Shown one piece after another: positions 15,787 through 24,162 of a stretch of 28,739 bases of DNA. The notes beneath the pieces were generated by a model, which did not search any database, was not told the DNA's origin, and was given only the letters and a program-made list of their open reading frames with translations. The stretch covers positions 1 to 28,739 of the forward strand of contig JAFCEU010000004.1 in NCBI GenBank assembly GCA_017608995.1, in the 5' to 3' direction. The stretch comes from Candidatus Iainarchaeum sp. Lineage in GTDB: Archaea > Iainarchaeota > Iainarchaeia > Iainarchaeales > DTGL01. Numbering within the stretch: the stretch's first letter is position 1; every line of letters starts with the position of its first letter. The translations under genes and the position numbers were made by a program.

Positions 15787-16896
15787 ATGATTGTTGCAAA
15801 GGAGATTTTAAGGCAAAAATTTCCACGCGTTGATGCTGAAAGCACGCTTTCAGAGGCATTTGGCTTGATAATAAAAGAAAAAGAGCCGTGTATAGCAGTC
15901 TTTGAGGGCGACACTTACCTAGGGCTACTCTCACACAGAGAGCTTCTAAAAAAGCATGTTGCATATTCTTACGCTAAAACAAAAACCTTTGTTGATAAAT
16001 TCATGCCATCGCTTAGCGCTGATGATAATCTGCTGAAAATAATAAACCTTATGTATCAATCTGGCTCGCGCGCATTGCCGGTATTTCAGGATTCAAAGCT
16101 TTTAGGATTCGTACATATAAAAGATGTGTTGAAAAAAGCATTTGATGAGTTTGAATTAGCAAAACTCAAACTTTCAGACATTGCATCAGAACCAATTTTA
16201 CTGAGCAGCGATGACACTTTAGGCAGAGCGCTCGCGATGATGCGCGAACACAACATAAAGCAAGTGCCTGTTGTTGATAAAAACAAGAATCTTTTAGGCA
16301 TTCTTACCTTAGAAAGCCTTATTGACAAGTATTTTGTGCATGCAACCCCCAAACGGGAACTGTTCTCTCTAAAAGGACACGAACCCGAAGCAAAGAGCTT
16401 ATTTGATTTGTCAGTTTCTGGCCTTATGGAAGAGGCTGTTGCAGCAGAATCCAAGCAAACCTTAGGAAGCGTTAAAGACCAAATATGCGATACTAAAACC
16501 GTAGTGCTTGTTGAGAATAAAAAACCGAAAGGAATTGTTGCTACGCAAAACATACTTGAAGCAATACTCAACATAAATAAGCCACAGAGGAACATACAAA
16601 TTTCAAATATGCCTGGCTTCACCGAGCCAGATAAAGAAAAAGCGTTTGCAAGAATAAATTCTTTCTATGATAAGGCAACTAAGCTCTTAGGGCACAATCC
16701 ACTGCTTTCAATTCACTTCAAGAGCTATGAGAAGCAAGGAATGCGAAAGAAGCATGCGGTTCACACAAAAATAAGTGGAGCAACATTTAGTGCAAAAGCA
16801 GAAGCAAGCTCTTGGAACTCTTTAACAGCTTTACAGCAAGCGTTAGATACGCTGATGAAAGAGCTCGCAAAGTATCACGATAAACACAAAAAGTAA
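15787..16896 (+). CDS. four-CBS-domain protein with a C-terminal RaiA/HPF-like tail
   Basis: 369 aa. Four CBS motifs can be traced: about 1-57 (ending TYLGLLSHRELLKK), 65-118 (KLLGFVHIKDVLKK), 127-185 (NLLGILTLESLIDK) and 205-262 (KPKGIVATQNILEA). CBS pairs bind adenine nucleotides. The last 100 residues (268-369) differ: LLSIHFKSYEKQGMRKKHAV, then TKISGATFSAKAEASSWNSL and ALQQALDTLMKELAKYHDKH, a beta-beta-alpha-type order with a Lys-rich end like ribosome hibernation factor HPF/RaiA. CBS-containing ribosome hibernation or dimerisation factors have been described in archaea, so a role in adenylate-controlled ribosome silencing is plausible; this is my inference. GGTGA lies 4 nt before ATG 15787, in operon with tpiA. 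Confidence 0.75.
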   Translation: MIVAKEILRQKFPRVDAESTLSEAFGLIIKEKEPCIAVFEGDTYLGLLSHRELLKKHVAYSYAKTKTFVDKFMPSLSADDNLLKIINLMYQSGSRALPVFQDSKLLGFVHIKDVLKKAFDEFELAKLKLSDIASEPILLSSDDTLGRALAMMREHNIKQVPVVDKNKNLLGILTLESLIDKYFVHATPKRELFSLKGHEPEAKSLFDLSVSGLMEEAVAAESKQTLGSVKDQICDTKTVVLVENKKPKGIVATQNILEAILNINKPQRNIQISNMPGFTEPDKEKAFARINSFYDKATKLLGHNPLLSIHFKSYEKQGMRKKHAVHTKISGATFSAKAEASSWNSLTALQQALDTLMKELAKYHDKHKK

Positions 16897-16903
16897 AAAT
16901 AAA

Positions 16904-17175
16904 TGTGGGCGCGCCCCAGAGTTGACCTTGCGCGGAAAACAAAGTTGCTCCGCAACCTTTCTCAACTCCAAATCCTCAGAGCGCTCCGCATAGCGGCTAC
17001 CGTTGCTCCCTTCCGGGCCTAGCGGGGTTCACCACTAAGCGCAGCCCCTGAGGGCAGAGCTTCACAGTTAGGCTGCGGCTTTGCTTTCAGCGCAAAGGCC
17101 TTCCCCGGAGCTTCGGTCCCGGCATATAGCGGATTTCCGGAACAGGGGACCGCTAACCCCCCAACCTAGCCCACA
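16904..17175 (-). ncRNA. signal recognition particle RNA (7S/SRP RNA, archaeal)
   Basis: On the minus strand the 5' end TGTGGGC (17175-17169) pairs with the 3' end GCCCACA (16910-16904), giving helix 1, which is typical for archaeal SRP RNA. Helix 8 with the conserved SRP54-binding site is present: GGTGAACCCC, then AGGCCCGGAAGGGAGCA and ACGGTAGCC (about 16995-17035). The 5' domain contains the GGGGGGTTAGCGGTCCCC and CCGGAAATCCGC region for SRP19/Alu binding. About 272 nt, slightly shorter than the roughly 300-nt norm. GC-rich against AT-rich surroundings. A run of T follows the 3' end. Confidence 0.93.
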
Positions 17176-17194
17176 AATAATTTGTGTTTAAGGC

Positions 17195-17203
17195 TTTTTA
17201 AAA
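17195..17203 (-). promoter_or_regulatory. TATA box of the SRP RNA gene
   Basis: On the minus strand TTTTAAAAA is centred about 24 nt before the SRP RNA 5' end at 17175, inside GCCTTTTAAAAAGCC. The spacing matches archaeal promoters. Confidence 0.6.
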
Positions 17204-17229
17204 GGCTTGCGCTAATCGCTTAGTGCAAC

Positions 17230-17334
17230 TCAAGCGTCATCTTCTATGCCGCGCTCTGTTATGCGATAGATTGCTTCGCCATCAGGCAAGCTTGGCGAAT
17301 CAACCAAGCGAGCAACTCTTTTATTACCCTTGCT
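17230..17334 (-). pseudogene. radA: out-of-frame C terminus of RadA
   Basis: Right where the main radA frame stops, the +1-shifted frame encodes SKGNKRVARLVDSPSLPDGE followed by AIYRITERGIEDDA and TGA (17230-17232). This is the normal RadA C terminus. Compared with relatives, the segment between GGNVVG and SKGNKR (normally about HASTFRxYLRK, 11 residues) is gone. A deletion of about 32 bases at roughly 17335 explains both the loss and the frameshift. Confidence 0.85.
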
Positions 17335-20300
17335 GCCCCACAACATTGCCACCTATCGGCGCAGTAGGATCACCAAATAGAATATCAGGCCTTTCCATCA
17401 CTTGATTTGTTACAAGCACCGCTAAATTATACATCTCCGCTAAGCGCATAAGCTGATGCATATGCTTGTTCAGCTTTTGTTGCCTTTCTGCAAGCAAACC
17501 TCTGCCGATATACTCCGCTCTAAATTGTGCGGTTAGTGAATCCACTATTAGGAGCCTTACACCATTCTTTTTTATTATGTCGCTAGCTTTATCAGCAAGA
17601 AGCATTTGATGATCGGCATTGTAAGCTCTCGCAACGAATATGTTCTTAAGTGCTTTTTGCGGATCCAACCCGCGAGCTTCAGCAATCTGTACTATGCGCT
17701 CAGGCCTGAAGCTCGCTTCAGAATCAATATAAACAACCTTCCCATCTAAGCCACCTTGTTCAGGAGGTAGCTGAACCATTACACTTAGCTGGAAGCACCA
17801 TTGAGTATTATGTAGGAAAATTGGTTTATTGCCACCTATAAAACTATGTGTTTTAGGAACCACAACATCGTATACCCAATCATTATATTCAACTTCATTC
17901 TTTCGCACAATTTTTTCCCATTGGATTCTTCCGCTCGCGAGGATTTCAAGCGTTCTTAAATCTCTTCTTAACTCCTCATCCTTGAGCAAGTCTGATATCT
18001 CCACTTTTAAAACAACCGCAATTTTCCTCGCGGCTTTTTCCGACATGTGCCTTGTAATGTAGTTTTGTAGGGTTGATTTTTTCAACCCAAGCTTTTTACA
18101 AAGTACTTTTGTCTGTATTGGCACAACTGAAAGAACTCTTAATACGTTTTTAGGCGAAGGTGTTTTAAGAAGTTTTTGTGCATTTTTTATCTCGTTTAAC
18201 CGGGTTTTAAAAAACCTTACCATATCATTCAGCGTCTTTTCCGTTACGCGTTCCATATGTGGGCTCTTTCCAATAAATGTTACAAATAGGTTTTTGTAGC
18301 CTTTCTCACACATAGCTTTCTTGCTCCATTTGTTGAACCTTCTTCTTGAGCCGCTCAATTTAGAGTAGACTCTTCTATACAGAGGTTCAATCACTTTTAT
18401 TGGTACGCAGTATTTTGTGGAAATGTTTTTCTCGCCAGATATTTTCTTGTTTTTTGTGCTGTTCTGCATTATTCTTTCTATTCTTCTTTTAGAATCAGTA
18501 TCTGTTATGTACAACCTGTAATATTTCTTCCCCTGCACATTTTTTTCCCTTACTGTGATATGTATCCCAAGCATTGCAAGCAAATAGGCAAGCTGCTCGC
18601 TAAGTTTCTTCGATTTTGTACATATTGAAATTACCTTAGAGATATAACAATCTCCTTCAAGATATCCTCTCAGAAACGCTTCAATTACCTCTTTAGGCCC
18701 TTGCATAACCTCCTCTGGAATAAACTTGTCGCTTGCCGTACAATCTGCAAGCTCTTTAAGAAGTTCCCTTGTTGGTTTCTGGAGGATTATAAGCCCCTTT
18801 TCTTTCACAATTTTTGGCTTATATCCAAATCGCCTTTCTACGTATCGTGCAACTTTATTTTGAATGCGTTTGTTATAATTTGTAATGCTCAAAGGATTTC
18901 TGCAGCCCTCCGCAACGAACAACCCGATAAAGTAGGCATCTTCCTCACTTAATTTGCTTAAATCTGCTGTTTGGATTTCCTTCGGCATTCCAATGAAATC
19001 GCCTGGCTTAAGCAGTTCTGCTGATTTCCATTGTATTCCTTCTTCCGTTAGCGTTAGAAGGGGATGAAAGCCGGTAAGCTTTATTTTGGCTCCACGTTCT
19101 GTCTCAATAAGTTGTAGTGTTTTTACCTTCTCTTTATATAAGTACCTTACTTCAGCTCTTTCTATATTTCCTCTTTTATTAATTCCGATCACTTTAACAG
19201 GCCTCTTAAGTTCTGCTATATAACCAGAATCAAATCTTCTTTCATTTATTGCGTATTTGTTGTAGAATTCCTCGATCGTTTCAATGTGTGGCGCATTCGG
19301 ATTTAGATAGAAAATGTTTGTATCTTTTGAAACGCATTTGCCTGATGCCATCTTCCCGTAAACTTCCGTTATGCTCTGCGTATTGTGTGCGCATACATAA
19401 TTACCAGCAACAAAATTGTCTATTATAGGGTTGTCTAAAACTTGCAGGTCGTACACAAAATCAGGCTGTTCCTTAGCATAATCTATTTTTACAACCTTTT
19501 CGAACAACAGGTCTGAATTCAACAATCTCTCAATCTTAGCAAGCTTAGTATCCTTTATGCCAAGCTTTTTTATCTTCTCAAAAAATCTCCTAACAGTGCT
19601 ATAAGTTGGCTGATATTGGAAAAATTCTGTATAAAAGTATCTTAATTTTCCTGACAATTTATGTTTCCTTATTATAGATAAAAGCTCTTTCCTTATTGGT
19701 AAAACCTTCTGTGTGTGCCTTTCTTCCGTATTTTTGCCCAAATCATTAATATTCTTTAATTTAAATGCATAGACAAAGTGCATATCCTTGTATCTTCCGT
19801 TTGATTTATGCTTCATTATTACCGGGATTTCCCCTAATATTAAAAGAAGCAATGCTATGTCTTTTGCAAGATTCTCCGAGCTTGTGCAAAACCCTATGGT
19901 CCCTCTTTTTATTACACCATCTCCTTCAAAGTATCCTTGTAGAAAAGCTGCAATAATATCCTTTTTTGCTCCAAAGATAAAATCGGGTATGCGTTTCTCA
20001 TAGCAATACTTACAAAGGCCCAAGGATTTCAATAAAAGCCATAGTGCAATATTCCCAGATACAATCTTCTTTTGAGCGGAACGTTCTCTTATATCGTCAT
20101 ATAGCTGTACTGTTAGACCAGCGTATTGCTTGAAAATACTCTGCACCTTTATAAGCCTTCCGACATTTGTTATCTCTTGAGATATTCCTATCTGCGGAGC
20201 ACCAATAGAGGCGCCCATCTCTGCTGTTAAGAAACCAAGGAGCCATGCGGTTTCAATATTCAGAGGAACCACAGCATTAATGAGATATTTGTTTCCAATT

Positions 20301-21250
20301 TGCACATTATATTTCTCTAGCACTTCTATACTAAACGCCTTCTCTGGCAGATGCCTTAGCACATTCAGAGGGAGTATGCCCTCATATTTCCAATCCCAAA
20401 GGAATCTTTCTTTCAAATTCTCAACCACAAGAGCATTCCCCAATTCTTCTCTAAAATTCTCATATAAATAAGCCACATACCCCTTGCTTTTTGCAAATAC
20501 CTTTCTAAGCATAGGATCGTTTGTGCTTATCAATTGCTTTACTGCATTTATTTTTATTTCCCTGGATTCTACGGGTATTCTTTTAGGAACCGCGATAAAA
20601 TCCCCCTTTCTTAATTCACCCGCCTTCGCAGGAACTATTGATAAGCCATCCAGCTTAAATAAGCTATGTCCTTCAGTAACCCTAATTTTGCGCCCTCCAC
20701 TAATCCATACCTCCAATATCTTTTCTGTTCTTTTATGCTTCACAAAAGCGCTTATCTTCTTTACTTTTATCCTATAATTCTCATCGAATGCAGGTACCTC
20801 TATGTTTTCCTTATTGGAATAAGCAATCCGCATGCCCTCTTTTTTCTCATACCCATTTATTTCAAGCTGCTTTTCAACAAGTGGCCCTATCTTCTCCCTT
20901 CTCAGATTTCCCTTAGAATCTATAACCAACACATCCTCATCTGCAGGAAGGCTCTCAATTCCGCCTCCAAGTAATGCATCGAGCTCCTTGCTGCCTGTAC
21001 TTATTCTTCCAATCTTGGCTCTTCGCTCTTGTATCATATCTGCAGTCTCGAAGCCCATACCTAATGCTTCTCTAGCAGCATTTATTGCCTTTTCAGCTGT
21101 TTTTTCACCCAGGCCAGCAACTTCTATGAGCTCCAAAGGCGAAGCTATGGCAATGCTTTCAAGAGTTTTATAGTTTGCCGCATAGAGTTTTTCGGCTGCC
21201 TGCGCCCCAATTCCGGGCAGATCAGTTATGTCTTTTATTTTCGAGGCCAT
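17324..21250 (-). CDS. radA: DNA repair and recombination protein RadA, interrupted by two inteins and frameshifted near its C terminus
   Basis: RadA forms filaments on single-stranded DNA and catalyses strand exchange. Extein parts: residues 1-99 (N-terminal helix-hairpin-helix domain, GRISTGSKELDALLGGGIE), a 15-residue piece TQSITEVYGKMASGK, and TQWCFQLSVMVQLPPEQGG to the end. Walker A is GKMASGKT and is split by intein 2; Walker B is VRLLIVDSL. Without inteins the visible exteins total 274 aa; the RadA family has about 320. The frame stops in GGNVVGQQG at 17324, and the missing end is found in another frame at 17230-17334. So the last turns of the core, including strands after the L2 region, would be lost. 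Start ATG 21250. rpa lies 53 bases upstream on the same strand. Confidence 0.93.
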   Translation of the reverse strand: MASKIKDITDLPGIGAQAAEKLYAANYKTLESIAIASPLELIEVAGLGEKTAEKAINAAREALGMGFETADMIQERRAKIGRISTGSKELDALLGGGIESLPADEDVLVIDSKGNLRREKIGPLVEKQLEINGYEKKEGMRIAYSNKENIEVPAFDENYRIKVKKISAFVKHKRTEKILEVWISGGRKIRVTEGHSLFKLDGLSIVPAKAGELRKGDFIAVPKRIPVESREIKINAVKQLISTNDPMLRKVFAKSKGYVAYLYENFREELGNALVVENLKERFLWDWKYEGILPLNVLRHLPEKAFSIEVLEKYNVQIGNKYLINAVVPLNIETAWLLGFLTAEMGASIGAPQIGISQEITNVGRLIKVQSIFKQYAGLTVQLYDDIRERSAQKKIVSGNIALWLLLKSLGLCKYCYEKRIPDFIFGAKKDIIAAFLQGYFEGDGVIKRGTIGFCTSSENLAKDIALLLLILGEIPVIMKHKSNGRYKDMHFVYAFKLKNINDLGKNTEERHTQKVLPIRKELLSIIRKHKLSGKLRYFYTEFFQYQPTYSTVRRFFEKIKKLGIKDTKLAKIERLLNSDLLFEKVVKIDYAKEQPDFVYDLQVLDNPIIDNFVAGNYVCAHNTQSITEVYGKMASGKCVSKDTNIFYLNPNAPHIETIEEFYNKYAINERRFDSGYIAELKRPVKVIGINKRGNIERAEVRYLYKEKVKTLQLIETERGAKIKLTGFHPLLTLTEEGIQWKSAELLKPGDFIGMPKEIQTADLSKLSEEDAYFIGLFVAEGCRNPLSITNYNKRIQNKVARYVERRFGYKPKIVKEKGLIILQKPTRELLKELADCTASDKFIPEEVMQGPKEVIEAFLRGYLEGDCYISKVISICTKSKKLSEQLAYLLAMLGIHITVREKNVQGKKYYRLYITDTDSKRRIERIMQNSTKNKKISGEKNISTKYCVPIKVIEPLYRRVYSKLSGSRRRFNKWSKKAMCEKGYKNLFVTFIGKSPHMERVTEKTLNDMVRFFKTRLNEIKNAQKLLKTPSPKNVLRVLSVVPIQTKVLCKKLGLKKSTLQNYITRHMSEKAARKIAVVLKVEISDLLKDEELRRDLRTLEILASGRIQWEKIVRKNEVEYNDWVYDVVVPKTHSFIGGNKPIFLHNTQWCFQLSVMVQLPPEQGGLDGKVVYIDSEASFRPERIVQIAEARGLDPQKALKNIFVARAYNADHQMLLADKASDIIKKNGVRLLIVDSLTAQFRAEYIGRGLLAERQQKLNKHMHQLMRLAEMYNLAVLVTNQVMERPDILFGDPTAPIGGNVVGQQG
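17807..19336 (-). mobile_element. RadA intein 2 (P-loop site, Cys1, LAGLIDADG)
   Basis: 510-aa intein inserted inside the Walker A motif between GKMASGK and T. It starts with Cys (CVSKDTNIFYLNP), has the block B pattern LTGFHPLL (T-x-x-H), and ends IFLHN with Thr as +1 residue, so splicing residues are complete. The endonuclease part has motif 1 YFIGLFVAEGCR and motif 2 FLRGYLEGDC with acidic residues kept (Glu and Asp). Between endonuclease and C-terminal block there is a helix-turn-helix of the XRE kind (TKVLCKKLGLKKSTLQNYI), probably for DNA binding. Confidence 0.92.
19382..20953 (-). mobile_element. RadA intein 1 (Ser1, LAGLIDADG)
   Basis: 524-aa intein between GGGIE and TQSITEVYG of RadA. 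It begins with Ser (SLPADEDVLVID), so it uses Ser rather than Cys as first nucleophile. Block B is VTEGHSLF, and the end is NYVCAHN with Thr as +1 residue. The endonuclease motifs are WLLGFLTAEMGA and FLQGYFEGDG; acidic positions are kept, so it may still cut. It lies 45 bases from intein 2, the two being separated by only 15 extein residues. Confidence 0.92.
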
Positions 21251-21303
21251 ATTACATCCCTTATTACATTCTTAATAATATGAGCACAGAAGCTCTTTTT
21301 TAA

Positions 21304-22677
21304 TTAATTTTTAGGGCTCGGTTCCGCTAAACTTGAAAGCAAAGCTTCAATCTCTTTATTTATATTTGGCAGCAGAGCATCTCTTGCTAAAATCTCCAGC
21401 TCATCAGGATTTAGCTGTCTGGCTCTAACAGAGCCTCTCACAATAATTGTTTTGCCAATTAATTCTTTTGCAAGCTCGTCTATTAGTTGCGAAGCTTCCT
21501 TAGATTGCAACGCATTTAGAAGCTCGCTTGCACTTCTTCCTAAAACAGTTTCCGCTTGTCTGCCAAACAACGTGCATGAAATGCTTGCTGAACCATCATC
21601 AAGGGTCAAGCTAACAACGGCTCTTGCACGTGTTTTATTGCCGCATCTTTCACATAGTTCTGTAGAGGCCTTTGCCCTGCATGAAGGGCAGAAATAATAG
21701 ATCAGATTCCCCTTCGTAACATCCACGATCTCCGCTAAGACTTCAATATTTTCCATCCCTTCCTTAAGCTCGGCAATGGCTTTCCTTTTGAATTCTATTC
21801 CAATAAGCTCAGCAAGTTCAGGTATTTTGAAAGCAATTGTAGGCTCATCTATGATGCGAGAGCGCCAATCCAAATGCAGCTCTAAACCATTGGTGCCTGC
21901 TTTTACATTAGCACCTTCTATCTTTATCAGCTCGCCAGCATAGAGCTTATTTGCTCGCTCCGCAAGCTCTCTCCAAGCAACAGCTCGTATCTTAGCGGTA
22001 TCATCAGCTATTTCAAAGCTCGTTACTTTAGCCTTTTCATTATTATACTCAAACTCCCTTGTTTCAAATACTCGCAAAACTCTTGCAAAGACATCAACAT
22101 TCTGCATACCTTCGCTTAAATCAGCAATCTTTATTGCGATTTTATCCGCCTTCGGCAAGGTGCTTGTATCAATACCTTTTGGGTTCACTATAAGCTCACC
22201 ATTGAAGCCAAGCGAGAGATTAAGCTTTTCATTAAAGGAGCTTACGCTACAATTTTTTACAAGAACTATCGCGTTCCTCTCAATTTTTTGTTCATCAAGC
22301 AACTTTATATCCTTATTCCAGAGCGTCAGCGTTATCTCGCCGGTTTCATCGCCAAGCAATAGCTTGCAATAGCGCCCCTTTCTATCGCCCTTATCAAATC
22401 GCCTGGGGCTTTGCACATGCAGAACTCTGGCAACTATATCTATATTGCGCATCCCCTCTGCGAGGTTAGCTATCTTCACGCTTTGCTGCTGTTCTGCTTT
22501 TACTTCCACATCGACGCCAAGCTCTTTTGCAACCATAAAAGCAGCGCCATCGTCAGTAAGCAAGCCAGCAAACTTCTGCTTTTTGCTTTCAATAAGCTCT
22601 TTTATCTCTTGCTCGCTTTTGCCTGTTTCAGTAACAATATGCTTTATTATTTTCTTTGCATTAAGCAGCCTTGCCAT
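21304..22677 (-). CDS. replication protein A, single-stranded DNA-binding (multi-OB-fold with zinc finger)
   Basis: Binds and protects single-stranded DNA in replication and recombination. 457 aa with three repeats of the pattern 'A/N-L-x-EGM-x-NIDVxARVLxV' (INLAEGM at about 70, DLSEGMQNVDVFARVL at about 187, ELKEGMENIEVLAEIV at about 300), each starting an OB fold. A zinc finger is in the last OB fold: FCPSCRAKASTELCERCGN (C-x2-C ... C-x2-C). The N-terminal 60 residues are helical (IIKHIVTETGKSEQEIKELI), as in euryarchaeal RPA. Same strand as radA and 53 bases before it: a single-strand-binding plus recombinase operon. Confidence 0.9.
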   Translation of the reverse strand: MARLLNAKKIIKHIVTETGKSEQEIKELIESKKQKFAGLLTDDGAAFMVAKELGVDVEVKAEQQQSVKIANLAEGMRNIDIVARVLHVQSPRRFDKGDRKGRYCKLLLGDETGEITLTLWNKDIKLLDEQKIERNAIVLVKNCSVSSFNEKLNLSLGFNGELIVNPKGIDTSTLPKADKIAIKIADLSEGMQNVDVFARVLRVFETREFEYNNEKAKVTSFEIADDTAKIRAVAWRELAERANKLYAGELIKIEGANVKAGTNGLELHLDWRSRIIDEPTIAFKIPELAELIGIEFKRKAIAELKEGMENIEVLAEIVDVTKGNLIYYFCPSCRAKASTELCERCGNKTRARAVVSLTLDDGSASISCTLFGRQAETVLGRSASELLNALQSKEASQLIDELAKELIGKTIIVRGSVRARQLNPDELEILARDALLPNINKEIEALLSSLAEPSPKN

Positions 22678-22735
22678 AATCTCAAAAAAGTTTAGCTACA
22701 ATATCTTTTTAATCAATTTTATCAAGCTTTCTATT

Positions 22736-23395
22736 ATGTTCGAACAGCTTGAAAAGAATCTCTTCGTATTCTATTCCTCAAATATGGGCAGCAATGTTTA
22801 TGTGCTCATTGGCAAAACAATTGCGCTAATAGATACCAGCCTTAAGGTAAACGCCTTCGAGCTCACTGATGCTCTGCACTCAATAGGTATTAAGGAAAGC
22901 GATGTTGACCTCATACTGCATACACATGCTCACGCTGACCATATTGGTTGCACAGCTCTTTTTCCAAAAGCGGAAAAGCGCATGCATAAGAGCGATGCAA
23001 AAAAGGTTGAGTTGCATGATGCTCGCTATACCTGCTCAAACCTTTTGAACCAGAACGAATATCCTAAAATCGACTCTTATCTAAAGAAAGATGAAATAAT
23101 TGAGATAAAGCCTTTTAGCTTGCGAGTGGTTTACACGCCGGGGCATACTCAGGGCAGCGTTTGTTTTTATGATGAGAACAAGCGCCTGCTTTTTTCAGGT
23201 GATACTTTATTCGAAAAAGCATGTGGCAGAACTGATCTATTGGGAGGAAGCGAACAGCAATTGGTAGAATCTCTGTTCAATATCCAATACCTTAAATTCG
23301 ATACTCTGCTTCCAGGACATGGCGTGGTTTTTAAAGGAAACCAGCAAGAAAATATTGAGGCGGTTTTAAAAACACTTCAGGGAAAATACTATTAG
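22736..23395 (+). CDS. metallo-beta-lactamase superfamily hydrolase
   Basis: 219 aa. The metal-binding pattern is complete: HTHAHADHIG (H-x-H-x-D-H), GHTQGS (H), SGDTLF (D), LPGHGVVF (H). The order and size fit the glyoxalase II-like subgroup of stand-alone MBL hydrolases; the substrate cannot be read. Start is ATG 22736 (MFEQLEKNLFVFYSSNMGSN), directly before the first beta strand; a longer in-frame extension to 22445 is antisense to rpa and not plausible. The downstream GGGP synthase start lies 9 bases after the stop, so they form an operon. Confidence 0.88.
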   Translation: MFEQLEKNLFVFYSSNMGSNVYVLIGKTIALIDTSLKVNAFELTDALHSIGIKESDVDLILHTHAHADHIGCTALFPKAEKRMHKSDAKKVELHDARYTCSNLLNQNEYPKIDSYLKKDEIIEIKPFSLRVVYTPGHTQGSVCFYDENKRLLFSGDTLFEKACGRTDLLGGSEQQLVESLFNIQYLKFDTLLPGHGVVFKGNQQENIEAVLKTLQGKYY

Positions 23396-23403
23396 TGGTT
23401 TTT

Positions 23404-24162
23404 ATGTTGGATAAGCATTTCGGCAGGGTTTATCGCTACATTCTTGATAAAATTGACAATAAGCAAGGAATGATCTTCCTCGTAATAGATCCACCAAACC
23501 AGAGCCCGGAAACAGCAGGCAAATTAGCGAAAATTGCGGAGCAAGCAGGTATTGCCGCTATCGCTGTTGGTGGCTCTGTAGGAGCCCAAGGCGCACTGCT
23601 TGATAACACAATCCAGCAGATAAAGGAAAATTGCTCTTTGCCAGTAATCCTTTTCCCCGGTAATATCGCTACGCTAAGCCCAAAGGCTGATGCTATCTAC
23701 TTCATGAGCATGCTAAATTCTTTAGACCCCTATTATATCACCGGGGCGCAGATCGCTTCGAGCTATCCGATTAAAAAGATGGACATTGAGGTTATTCCTA
23801 CATCATATATTATTGTTGAACCAGGTAGAGCAGCAGGCTGGGTTGGCAGAGCAAAGCTTATTCCGAGGGAACTGCCTTATTTGGCTGCAGTAACCGCTTT
23901 AGCTGGCCAGTATATGGGTTCGCATCTGGCAATACTTGAAGCAGGCGGCGGCGCTTCAGAGCATGTGCCTTTAGAGATGATATCGCAAGCTAAGCAGCTG
24001 ATAGATATTCCTCTGATTGTTGCAGGCGGCGTAAAGACCCCTAAACAAGCAGGCGCTTGCATTAAAGCCGGTGCGGATATAGTGCATGTTGGCACCGCAA
24101 TCGAACGAAAGCAGCAGCAAGAGCGGGAAAAGGGAAATAATGCCTTTTCTTTCACTTATTAA
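23404..24162 (+). CDS. geranylgeranylglyceryl phosphate synthase
   Basis: Joins geranylgeranyl diphosphate with sn-glycerol 1-phosphate, the first step specific to archaeal ether lipids. 252 aa, (beta/alpha)8 fold. Seen: FLVIDPPNQSPETAGKLAK, AVGGSVGAQG, PVILFPGNIATLSPKADAIY, FMSMLNSLDPYYITGAQ, YIIVEPGRAAGWVG, YLEAGGGASEHV-type block (AILEAGGGASEHVP) and phosphate-binding loops IVAGGVKTPKQA and VHVGTAIE. The set matches the GGGPS family. ATG 23404 is chosen over a GTG at 23395 that overlaps the MBL stop. The end overlaps the convergent epimerase gene by 11 bases. Confidence 0.94.
   Translation: MLDKHFGRVYRYILDKIDNKQGMIFLVIDPPNQSPETAGKLAKIAEQAGIAAIAVGGSVGAQGALLDNTIQQIKENCSLPVILFPGNIATLSPKADAIYFMSMLNSLDPYYITGAQIASSYPIKKMDIEVIPTSYIIVEPGRAAGWVGRAKLIPRELPYLAAVTALAGQYMGSHLAILEAGGGASEHVPLEMISQAKQLIDIPLIVAGGVKTPKQAGACIKAGADIVHVGTAIERKQQQEREKGNNAFSFTY

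Noticed and set aside
16904..17175. RNase P RNA as identity of the GC-rich RNA
   Set aside because: The GGAAGGGAGCA/helix 8 block and paired ends are SRP RNA features; no RNase P core elements were seen.
22445..22735. N-terminal extension of the metallo-beta-lactamase frame
   Set aside because: Antisense to rpa, and the protein's conserved fold begins at ATG 22736.
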